Source: Microbacteriaceae bacterium (lineage in GTDB: Bacteria; Actinomycetota; Actinomycetes; Actinomycetales; Microbacteriaceae). From it: a stretch of DNA of 6,586 nucleotides. The stretch covers positions 1-6,586 of the forward strand of contig CANGCU010000070.1 in the NCBI GenBank assembly GCA_947452355.1, written 5' to 3'. Below the pieces are notes generated by a model, which was given only the letters and a program-made list of their open reading frames with translations, had not been told where the DNA came from and ran no database searches. Positions within the stretch are counted from its first letter, which is position 1; each line of letters begins with the position of its first letter. The translations under genes and the position numbers were made by a program. Below are positions 1 through 5,913 of the stretch, piece by piece.

Positions 1-117
1 AGGCGTATATTCCGAACATGTGCACAAACCCCACCGTCCGTGAAGCTTCTCGCCTAACGACAGCGACTGTGGATCGCGCACACCGTTGATTCACACAATG
101 TAAAGGAGCATTTCACG
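1..117 (+). promoter_or_regulatory. Leader region upstream of the transport operon
   Basis: This stretch must hold the operon's control region, unless the promoter lies left of the window. Two elements are visible. TATATT at 6-11 resembles a -10 box, but its -35 would lie at or beyond the window edge. The perfect 8-base palindrome TGTGCACA at 19-26 follows directly and overlaps ACATGT (16-21), so it could be part of an operator for a LacI- or GntR-type repressor. All three forward frames reach stops here (55-57, 41-43 and 87-89), so the 3' end of an upstream gene may also be present, but it is too short to recognise. The promoter and operator assignments are inference from short matches. Confidence 0.25.
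102..108 (+). promoter_or_regulatory. Shine-Dalgarno of the solute-binding protein gene
   Basis: AAAGGAG lies nine bases before the ATG at 118 and is the strongest ribosome-binding site in the window. It fixes the start of the binding-protein gene. It also fits the usual need for more binding protein than membrane components, because the downstream genes have weaker sites and seem to depend on translational coupling. Confidence 0.8.
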
Positions 118-1077
118 ATGAAAAAACGATTCGCCTGGGTTGCCGCGATTGCAGCAATCCCACTCGTCCTGAGCGGTTGCAGCCCGACTGCCGCCCCCGC
201 GGACACTGGTGCTGCCGCTGATGTCAAGATTGCCTTCATCACACATGGCGCACCCGGAGACACCTATTGGGACGTCGTCAAGAGCGGTGAGGTTCGTGCC
301 GCGGAAGATCTCGGTATCGAGGTCACCTACCAGTCCGATCCTGACCCGGTGAAGCAAAGTTCACTCATCGACTCTGCCGTCGCCGAAGGCGTTGACGGAA
401 TTGTCGTGTCCATGGCTAACCCCGATGGACTCAAGGACTCGATCGCCGCAGCGATTGCAGCGGGAATCCCCGTCATTTCCGTTGACTCGGGTCTCGAACG
501 ATTCAAGGAATTCGGGTTGCTCACGCACATTGGTCAAAGCGAGTACATCGCTGGTCAAGGCGCTGGTGAAAAGCTCGCTGCAGCCGGAGCGAAGAACGTC
601 ATCTGCGTGATCCACGAAGCCGGAAACGTTGGACTGGAAGACCGATGCCGCGGCATTGCCGACACGCTCGGTGGATCGGTCGAAAACGTACAGGTTGACA
701 TCAACAACCTCGCCGACGCACAGAACACCGTCAAGGCGAAGCTTTTGGCCGACCCGACCATCGATGGTGTCGTCACCCTCGGTCCCCCGATGGCAGTAGC
801 GGCATCGGCGGCTCTCGACGAAGCGGGAAGCACAGCAATGCTCGCAACGTTCGACCTCTCGGAGGATGTCACCAAGCTCATCGAATCGGGCAAGATCCTC
901 TTTGCCGTTGACGCCCAGCCGTACCTCATGGGTTACCTCGCCGTGAACTTCCTGTACCTCCACAAGATCAACGGAAACGAAGTTGGCGGTGGAGAACCCG
1001 TGTACTCGGGACCGGGTTATGTCACGAAGGACAACGTCGCCTCGGTTGCCGAGTTCGCCAAGAACGGAACGCGCTAA
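118..1077 (+). CDS. Sugar ABC transporter substrate-binding lipoprotein
   Basis: This is a periplasmic-binding-protein type 1 (RbsB/FrcB-like) sugar-binding protein of 319 aa, a normal length for the family. Residues 1-20 form a lipoprotein signal peptide: KKR at the N-terminus, a hydrophobic core, then the lipobox LSGC with Cys21 as the lipid-modified residue. The mature protein should therefore be anchored on the outer face of the membrane. After a short Ala/Pro/Thr-rich linker (22-35), the first lobe begins with KIAFITHGAPGDTYWD (37-52), followed by the SDPD segment (73-76) and VDGIVVSMANPDGL (92-105). The second lobe includes HEAGNVGLEDRC (166-177); Cys163 and Cys177 could form a disulfide. 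The FDLSEDV (245-251) and AVDAQPYLMGY (263-273) segments fit the ligand-binding hinge side of the fold. It is the first gene of the operon, three bases before the permease. The family binds pentoses, hexoses or cyclitols, and the ligand cannot be read from sequence alone. Confidence 0.93.
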   Translation: MKKRFAWVAAIAAIPLVLSGCSPTAAPADTGAAADVKIAFITHGAPGDTYWDVVKSGEVRAAEDLGIEVTYQSDPDPVKQSSLIDSAVAEGVDGIVVSMANPDGLKDSIAAAIAAGIPVISVDSGLERFKEFGLLTHIGQSEYIAGQGAGEKLAAAGAKNVICVIHEAGNVGLEDRCRGIADTLGGSVENVQVDINNLADAQNTVKAKLLADPTIDGVVTLGPPMAVAASAALDEAGSTAMLATFDLSEDVTKLIESGKILFAVDAQPYLMGYLAVNFLYLHKINGNEVGGGEPVYSGPGYVTKDNVASVAEFAKNGTR

Positions 1078-1080
1078 ACC

Positions 1081-2118
1081 ATGACGACCGTCAGCACACC
1101 TAAGGACAATCGACAAATAATGTCGGGCCGATTCGCGCGGATTTTGCGACGGCCGGAGGTAGGAGCGGCAGTCGCTGCGCTTCTCATATTCAGCTACTTC
1201 TCCAGCACGACGACAGCCTTCCTGTCCACTGCCGGAGTTTCAACGTGGCTGTATTCCTCCTCGCTCTTCGGTGTGCTGGCGGTTGTTGGCGCTCTCTTGA
1301 TGATCGGCGGTGAGTTCGACCTTTCCGTTGGTGCAATGACGGGAACGACCGGACTCATCGTCGGCATCATGACGACGCAATACGGGATCAATATCTGGCT
1401 GTCCCTCGTCGTCGCCCTCGCATTCGCGCTATCGGTCGGTGCAGCGAACGCCTACATTTCAATGAAAACGGGTGTCCCGTCGTTCATCGTGACTCTAGCC
1501 GCGCTGTTCATCCTGCAGGGCGCGAACTTGGCCATCACCAAACTCTTGACGGGTACCGTGTCCATTCAGGGAATGTCCGACGTCGAGAATTACGACACCG
1601 TCAAGCTTCTCTTCGGGTCAACCCTCAACATCGGGGGAATGGACATCAAGATTTCAATCGTGTGGTGGTTCCTCGTGACCGCGGTCGCATCGTGGGTGCT
1701 CCTGCGCACTCGCACCGGAAACTGGATCTTCGGGGTCGGTGGCGCAATAAATAGCGCCCGTCAAGTCGGCATCCCCGTTGTCAAGGTTCGGATGGGGCTT
1801 TTCATGGCGACGTCCGCGGCCGGTTGGCTTGTCGGGATGTTGCAACTGTTCGGCGTCTCCACGGTTCAAGCCACGACCGGGCTCGGCCAAGAATTCAGCT
1901 ATGTCATTTGCGCCGTCGTCGGCGGATGTTTACTGACTGGTGGATACGGATCAGCAATCGGTGCCGCGGTTGGCGCACTCATTTACGGAATGACGCTTCA
2001 AGGAATCGTGTTTGCCGAATGGGACAACAACTGGCTGAAATTCTTCCTCGGCGTTTTGCTGTTGCTCGCCGTAATGGTCAACCTTTACGTGCGTCGCGGA
2101 GCAGGTGATCGCTCATGA
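1081..2118 (+). CDS. Sugar ABC transporter permease (RbsC/FrcC family)
   Basis: This is the membrane-spanning subunit that forms the sugar channel, probably as a homodimer. Its 345 aa are rich in hydrophobic segments, roughly at 28-48, 58-77, 85-98, 103-125, 132-152, 190-208, 237-258, 271-303 and 318-335. Family landmarks are [10 protein letters not shown] (76-85, the GGxDLSVG motif of RbsC-type permeases), [12 protein letters not shown] (131-142), the cytoplasmic coupling region [20 protein letters not shown] (212-231), and [15 protein letters not shown] (281-295). The start at 1081 gives a short hydrophilic N-terminus but has no clear Shine-Dalgarno. An in-frame ATG at 1120 has TAAGGA upstream (1101-1106), though with 13 bases of spacing, so either start is possible. 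The stop overlaps the ATPase start by four bases (ATGA), so the two subunits are translationally coupled. Confidence 0.93.
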   Translation: MTTVSTPKDNRQIMSGRFARILRRPEVGAAVAALLIFSYFSSTTTAFLSTAGVSTWLYSSSLFGVLAVVGALLMIGGEFDLSVGAMTGTTGLIVGIMTTQYGINIWLSLVVALAFALSVGAANAYISMKTGVPSFIVTLAALFILQGANLAITKLLTGTVSIQGMSDVENYDTVKLLFGSTLNIGGMDIKISIVWWFLVTAVASWVLLRTRTGNWIFGVGGAINSARQVGIPVVKVRMGLFMATSAAGWLVGMLQLFGVSTVQATTGLGQEFSYVICAVVGGCLLTGGYGSAIGAAVGALIYGMTLQGIVFAEWDNNWLKFFLGVLLLLAVMVNLYVRRGAGDRS

Positions 2119-2915
2119 CCACCATTGTTCAAGCACTCAACGTCGGAAAGTCCTACGGCACGGTCCTCGCGATTTCGGGTATTTCCGCAGAAATCGTTGC
2201 GGGCGAGGTGCTGTGCATCCTCGGCGATAACGGCGCGGGAAAATCCACTCTCATCAAAATCCTGTCGGGCGTACACACTCCGAGCGAGGGCGTTCTCAAG
2301 GTCTATGGCGAGGAACGAACATTCGAATCCCCGCGTGACGCTCTCGATGCTGGAATTGCGACCGTCTATCAGGACCTCGCGGTAGTTCCCCTGATGCCGG
2401 TGTGGCGAAACTTTTTCTTGGGCTCGGAACTGCGCAAGGGTTGGGGAATCTTTAAACGTCTCGATACCGCCGCGATGCGACGGATCACGAAGGAACAACT
2501 CTCCGAGATGGGAATCTCGCTGAGAAACGTCGAACAACCGATCGGAACGCTGTCGGGTGGCGAACGGCAGGCTGTCGCTATCGCCAGGGCCGTGTATTTC
2601 GGCGCACAGGCCATCATCCTTGACGAACCGACCTCGGCGCTCGGTGTCAAGCAAGCGAGCATCGTCCTCACCTACATCGCGAAGGCCCGTGACCGTGGCC
2701 TCGGAGTTGTCTTCATCACCCACAACCCAAACCACGCCTACCCAGTGGGTGACCGATTCCTGCTCTTGAAATTGGGAAAGAGCATTGGGTATTTCGCAAA
2801 GAAGGAACTCACAATTGAGAAGATGACCGCGCTGATGGCGGGATCGGACGAAATGACGAATCTTGCGCAGAAACTCGAACGCAAACCAGGTTCACGAACC
2901 ACCTCGAAAAGTTAG
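2115..2915 (+). CDS. Sugar ABC transporter ATP-binding protein, single domain (FrcA-like)
   Basis: This is the ATPase that drives import from the cytoplasmic face. It is 266 aa, one nucleotide-binding domain, unlike RbsA/XylG/MglA proteins, which carry two domains in about 500 aa; a homodimer is therefore expected. All core motifs are intact: Walker [10 protein letters not shown] (37-45), Q-loop Gln86 in VYQD, signature LSGGERQ (146-152), Walker B AIILDEPT (166-173) with catalytic Glu171, the D-loop region SALGVKQ (174-180), and H-loop His203 in FITHN. The C-terminal ~25 residues are polar and look like a tail. The start overlaps the permease stop, and AGGTGA (2103-2108) sits six bases upstream. 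The binding protein-permease-ATPase order is that of the frcBCA fructose transporter of Sinorhizobium, but sequence alone does not show that fructose is the substrate. Confidence 0.94.
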   Translation: MTTIVQALNVGKSYGTVLAISGISAEIVAGEVLCILGDNGAGKSTLIKILSGVHTPSEGVLKVYGEERTFESPRDALDAGIATVYQDLAVVPLMPVWRNFFLGSELRKGWGIFKRLDTAAMRRITKEQLSEMGISLRNVEQPIGTLSGGERQAVAIARAVYFGAQAIILDEPTSALGVKQASIVLTYIAKARDRGLGVVFITHNPNHAYPVGDRFLLLKLGKSIGYFAKKELTIEKMTALMAGSDEMTNLAQKLERKPGSRTTSKS

Positions 2916-2920
2916 AAGGA
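2914..2920 (+). promoter_or_regulatory. Shine-Dalgarno deciding the GTG start of the TIM-barrel gene
   Basis: AGAAGGA overlaps the last two bases of the ATPase stop codon and lies four bases before the GTG at 2925. With no competing in-frame ATG nearby, it supports GTG as the true start. The overlap with the stop codon would let a ribosome finishing the ATPase reinitiate on the next gene. Confidence 0.65.
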
Positions 2921-2924
2921 CCAC

Positions 2925-3854
2925 GTGTCTCACGAAAACGGCATCTATGTCGCCAACGCACCCGTTAGTTATGGGGCATTCGAAGTAACCATCGGTAGCG
3001 ATCCCAATGTTCCGGACGGTGTCGCGATTCTCGACGCGGTTGCGGCCGCCGGTTACGAGGGAATTGACCTCGGGCCCGTCGGGTATTTGGGTCGCGGTGC
3101 CGAACTCGGACAACGACTCGCCGATCGCGGACTCGGACTTTCGGGTGCGTACCTCGAATTCACCTTTCACGACGCTGACAACGTTTCTGCGATGATGCCG
3201 GAACTGGACGAACTCTTGGACACGTTCGATGCCGTCCAACCATTTCTCGGCACGCCAACTCCGCGCCCGACGATCGCGGATGCCGGCAGCGCCGCACGCC
3301 ACGGTGCACCCGGTTCCGGTGTGCGAAACCCTTCCTCAGGTTTGACCGACCAGCAATGGGACGAGTTCGCAATCGGGATGAATCGCGTCCTCGAACGTTG
3401 CCGGACGCGCGGGTATGAGCCGACTCTCCACTGCGAGACGGGGTCGTTTCTTGAGGCGACGAGCGAATTAGAAAAAGCGCTAGAAATCACGGACGTGAAC
3501 ATCTGTCTCGAGACCGGACACCAGTTGCTTGGTGGCGGCGACCCGATCGATTTCCTTCACACCTGGACCCATCGGATCAACCAGGTTCACCTCAAAGACG
3601 TGACCATGAGCATCTTCGACGACATCGTTCGAAACGGCGAATCGTCGTCGGCAATCTGGGCAAACGAGGCATTCCCTCGACTCGGTGACGGCGACTTCGA
3701 CGTCGTGAGGTTTGTCGCCGATCTTCGCGCAAGTGGTTTTGAGGGGTGGCTCGTCGTCGAACAAGACAGCTTCCCCACGAGCACCGCGCGATTCGCCCAG
3801 GCAATCGACGACCAGCGACTCAATCGCGCATATCTGGCGAGCCTGGGTCTATAA
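2925..3854 (+). CDS. TIM-barrel sugar isomerase/dehydratase (IolE/xylose isomerase-like)
   Basis: This is a cytoplasmic (beta/alpha)8-barrel protein of the xylose-isomerase-like superfamily that contains IolE (2-keto-myo-inositol dehydratase), IolI/IolH and hydroxypyruvate isomerases; 309 aa is normal. The N-terminal ANAPVSYGAFE (10-20) resembles the NAPVSWG opening of IolE/MocC-like proteins, and GYEGIDLGPVGYLG (43-56) forms an early strand and loop. Likely metal ligands, by analogy with the superfamily, are Glu171 (in HCETG), residue 196 (in LETGH), His222 (in VHLKD) and Glu279 (in VVEQD). Residue 196 is Glu (GAG), where Asp is usual in DTGH. Translation starts at GTG (2925), nine bases after the ATPase stop, and the gene ends four bases before an IolG-like dehydrogenase. 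That pairing fits a dehydrogenase-then-dehydratase sequence as in inositol breakdown, but a 2-keto-sugar isomerase or epimerase is equally compatible with the fold. The superfamily call is firm; the reaction is inference. Confidence 0.85.
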   Translation: MSHENGIYVANAPVSYGAFEVTIGSDPNVPDGVAILDAVAAAGYEGIDLGPVGYLGRGAELGQRLADRGLGLSGAYLEFTFHDADNVSAMMPELDELLDTFDAVQPFLGTPTPRPTIADAGSAARHGAPGSGVRNPSSGLTDQQWDEFAIGMNRVLERCRTRGYEPTLHCETGSFLEATSELEKALEITDVNICLETGHQLLGGGDPIDFLHTWTHRINQVHLKDVTMSIFDDIVRNGESSSAIWANEAFPRLGDGDFDVVRFVADLRASGFEGWLVVEQDSFPTSTARFAQAIDDQRLNRAYLASLGL

Positions 3855-3858
3855 ACCA

Positions 3859-4758
3859 ATGTTCAGGCTCGGACTGATCGGCGCGGGCAGAATGGGGCAA
3901 ACCCATTTGGCCGCAGTGGCTCCGTCCGCCGTCGTCACCGTCACCTCTATCGTTGAACCGCGCGACGGCGTGGCGTCGGAACTGCGCGGATCGGGATACA
4001 CGGTCTTCGATTCCATTGACGCATTGCTCGACTCGAACAGCGTCGATGGGTTCCTCGTCGCCACCCCGAGTGGGTTTCACGTCGATGTGATTCGTCAGTT
4101 GGCGGTGGCCGGTTTACCGATTCTGTGCGAGAAACCCGCTGGACTATCGGTGTCCGACGCGTTGACAATCAAAGAGGTCACCGAGTCAGCAGGTGTGCGA
4201 CTTCAGATCGGATATTGGCGACGGTTCGTGCCCACGATGCTCGCCCTGAAAAAAGAAATCGATAACGGCCTATTCGGGCGGCTTCTCGTTGTGCACGCAA
4301 GCCAGTGGGACCACCGGCCACCCGCCGCCGAGTTCCGAAATACATCGGGCGGCATCGCCGTCGACATGGGTGTCCACGAGATTGACGTCATCCACTGGCT
4401 CACCGGGCAGTCCGTCACGACTACAAGTTCAATCGCAACGTGGAGCGACGAGGCGAACGTCACCGACGAAGATTCCGCGGTCTTGTCGTTCACGCTGTCG
4501 GGAGGTACCGCCGGGCTGGCGACACTCGGACGTTTTTACCCCGATGCCGATTACGTCGGAATCGAGGTGATGGGCGACAAGGATCATCAACGCCATGACA
4601 TCGTGTCGGGAAATGATGGCGAACGGGTTTTCATGAACGCGCTTCGCGATCAAGCTGAGACGTTCGCACAAGGCGGGAATAACCTTTGCGCAACAATCGA
4701 CGACGCAGTGGCGGCGCTTCGCGTGACGTCGACAATTACAGAAAAGAGCACATCATGA
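3859..4758 (+). CDS. Gfo/Idh/MocA dehydrogenase, IolG-like
   Basis: This is an NAD(P)-dependent sugar or cyclitol dehydrogenase of 299 aa. The N-terminal Rossmann domain opens with LGLIGAGRMGQTH (4-16), whose GxGxxG glycines are 8, 10 and 13. Glu33 at the end of the second strand suggests NAD rather than NADP (inference). The EKP motif is at 91-93, with Lys92 the expected catalytic lysine, and the C-terminal catalytic helix reads DMGVHEIDVIHWL (169-181). Asp169 and His173 thus match the Lys-Asp-His triad known from myo-inositol 2-dehydrogenase (IolG), and Asp176 completes the HxxD pattern. At 299 aa it is somewhat shorter than the family's usual 330-350. The ATG at 3859 was chosen because it puts the Rossmann motif at the very N-terminus; a longer in-frame start at 3712 would overlap the preceding gene by over 140 bases and adds unrelated residues. 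No clear Shine-Dalgarno is present, so translation is probably coupled to the gene ending four bases before. Its stop overlaps the next ATG. Other substrates (scyllo-inositol, glucose-type sugars) remain possible. Confidence 0.9.
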   Translation: MFRLGLIGAGRMGQTHLAAVAPSAVVTVTSIVEPRDGVASELRGSGYTVFDSIDALLDSNSVDGFLVATPSGFHVDVIRQLAVAGLPILCEKPAGLSVSDALTIKEVTESAGVRLQIGYWRRFVPTMLALKKEIDNGLFGRLLVVHASQWDHRPPAAEFRNTSGGIAVDMGVHEIDVIHWLTGQSVTTTSSIATWSDEANVTDEDSAVLSFTLSGGTAGLATLGRFYPDADYVGIEVMGDKDHQRHDIVSGNDGERVFMNALRDQAETFAQGGNNLCATIDDAVAALRVTSTITEKSTS

Positions 4759-5849
4759 CAAGCGTTCCTCCTATCCGAATCGCTATCCTCGGCGCAGGAA
4801 TCATCGCTCAATCGATCCACATTCCGTCCATTCATCGCGCCGGGTTGACCCTCGTCGCGGTGTGTGATTTATCGCCGTCGCGCGCGAGCGAAGTTGCGGA
4901 CCGATATGGCGTTCGCGCGGTGACCAATCCCGCTGACATATTCGCTGACCCCGAGATCGATGCCGTTCTCATCGCCACACCGGGAAGTCACGCCGAGCTC
5001 ACGATTGCGGCTCTTGAAGCGGGAAAACACGTCCTCGCCGAAAAGCCGCTTGCACTCAACGAGGCCGAGGTGGATCGCATCGAGGCAGCACACCACGCGA
5101 GTTCCCGAGTTTTGCAAATTGGGTACATGAAAATGTACGACCCGCTTTCGGCTCGGGCGGCGCGTGAGATCGCCGAGTTACGTGACATTCGTCTGGTGCG
5201 CGTGACGGTTTCGCATCCCGCCGATTCGCCGCAAATTCAACACCTGCGACTCACGCCTCCGACCAACGATGCGGACCACGCCGAAATCGCGCGCGCAAAC
5301 GCGTACGAGGCAGAGCAGACCGAGATTGCCTTGCCGGGAGCGTCTGCCGAATTCGGAGCGTACTTCCGAAACGTCATCCACGGGTCCGTCATTCACGAGA
5401 CGAGCCTCTTGCGCGGGCTCGGATTGGAACTACCGACCGAATGGTCAGCAGAGATTTTCCCTGCGCTGAAGGGGACGGAGCCGTCCTCGCTCCTGGCTAT
5501 CGGAACATCGGGTGACGTCCGATTCGTCATCAGTTGGAACTGGCTGCCCGAGTACCCCGAATACGACGAGGAAGTGAAGGTGCTTGCGTCTAACGGACGT
5601 GTCGAGTACCACCTGGCAAAACCATACGTCCTCGAAGAGCGAAGCCGTCTGATTGTTCAGCGGCACGACGGGCAGGAGCGTCAGGACACGACCTACACCG
5701 AAATAAACGAGACTGGTTTCCTTCGACAGTTACTTGCGTTTGGCGACTCCATCCGAAGTGGCTCGCCGGTGCTCGCCAACCTCGATGGCGTGAGGCGCGA
5801 CATTGCCGCCTTGACCGCGATTGCGGTTGCCGCCAAAGCGAACACCTAA
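4755..5849 (+). CDS. Divergent Gfo/Idh/MocA family oxidoreductase
   Basis: This is a second, larger member of the family (364 aa), not a recent duplicate of its neighbour. The Rossmann domain is clear: IAILGAGIIAQ (9-19, a GxGxxA variant), Asp38 ending the second strand (VCDLS, suggesting NAD), IATPGSHAELTIAAL (73-87), and EKP at 96-98 with Lys97. QIGYMKMYDP (121-130) continues the usual linking region. The C-terminal half differs from IolG: about 45 charged residues (roughly 152-197) come before the catalytic helix. That helix reads HGSVIHETSLLRGL (209-222), so His214 is kept but Gly210 stands where Asp is expected and Ser217 where the HxxD Asp would be. It may act on an unusual substrate or use different catalysis. 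The ATG at 4755 overlaps the previous stop (ATGA), with AAAAGAG (4742-4748) upstream; a longer in-frame start at 4686 would lie inside the previous gene and is unlikely. It is the last operon gene. The family is certain, the substrate unknown. Confidence 0.88.
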   Translation: MTSVPPIRIAILGAGIIAQSIHIPSIHRAGLTLVAVCDLSPSRASEVADRYGVRAVTNPADIFADPEIDAVLIATPGSHAELTIAALEAGKHVLAEKPLALNEAEVDRIEAAHHASSRVLQIGYMKMYDPLSARAAREIAELRDIRLVRVTVSHPADSPQIQHLRLTPPTNDADHAEIARANAYEAEQTEIALPGASAEFGAYFRNVIHGSVIHETSLLRGLGLELPTEWSAEIFPALKGTEPSSLLAIGTSGDVRFVISWNWLPEYPEYDEEVKVLASNGRVEYHLAKPYVLEERSRLIVQRHDGQERQDTTYTEINETGFLRQLLAFGDSIRSGSPVLANLDGVRRDIAALTAIAVAAKANT

Positions 5850-5865
5850 GCCGAGGGGCTACAGC

Positions 5866-5913
5866 AGAGCGTTCCCGCCGTGACACCAGTCGATGCCACG
5901 GCGCGACCGCTCT
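5866..5913. terminator. Imperfect stem-loop between convergent genes, likely bidirectional terminator
   Basis: The 62-base gap between the convergent genes holds a symmetric inverted repeat. AGAGCG (5866-5871) pairs with CGCTCT (5908-5913), two further pairs lie inside it, then CGCCGTG (5876-5882) pairs with CACGGCG (5897-5903), followed by two more pairs. That makes 17 Watson-Crick pairs with three single-base mismatches and an 8-base loop. In the minus-strand transcript two of the non-pairing positions (5883/5896 and 5886/5893) become G-U wobbles, so the hairpin is stronger for the dehydrogenase mRNA. Its first bases overlap that gene's TAG stop. No U-run follows on either strand, which weakens the classical terminator call but is common in GC-rich actinobacteria. 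Confidence 0.5.

Noticed and set aside
98..103. ATG directly followed by TAA just upstream of the first gene, resembling a minimal start-stop element
   Set aside because: It partly overlaps the Shine-Dalgarno of the real gene and has no ribosome-binding site of its own; a chance hexamer is the simplest explanation.
361..1116. A 251-codon open frame on the minus strand opposite the binding-protein gene
   Set aside because: It lies almost wholly antisense to a clear lipoprotein gene, has no recognisable motifs, and its composition follows from reading GC-rich codons on the reverse strand.
2085..2735. A 216-codon minus-strand open frame opposite the ATPase gene
   Set aside because: The plus strand here carries all Walker, signature and H-loop motifs. 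The reverse frame shows no domain or plausible start context and is a shadow.
3712..3858. N-terminal extension of the IolG-like dehydrogenase
   Set aside because: These bases encode the end of the TIM-barrel protein, including its VVEQD motif. In the other frame they give a low-complexity Ser/Arg/Pro-rich stretch before the true Rossmann start.
4686..4754. N-terminal extension of the second Gfo/Idh/MocA protein
   Set aside because: It would overlap the previous gene by 73 bases and adds a basic stretch with no counterpart in the family. The ATG at 4755 has a normal overlap and places the Rossmann motif correctly.
5849..5860. Small AGCC/GGCT hairpin right after the last operon gene
   Set aside because: It has only four base pairs with a 4-base loop and no U-run; the much longer stem-loop at 5866-5913 is the better terminator candidate.
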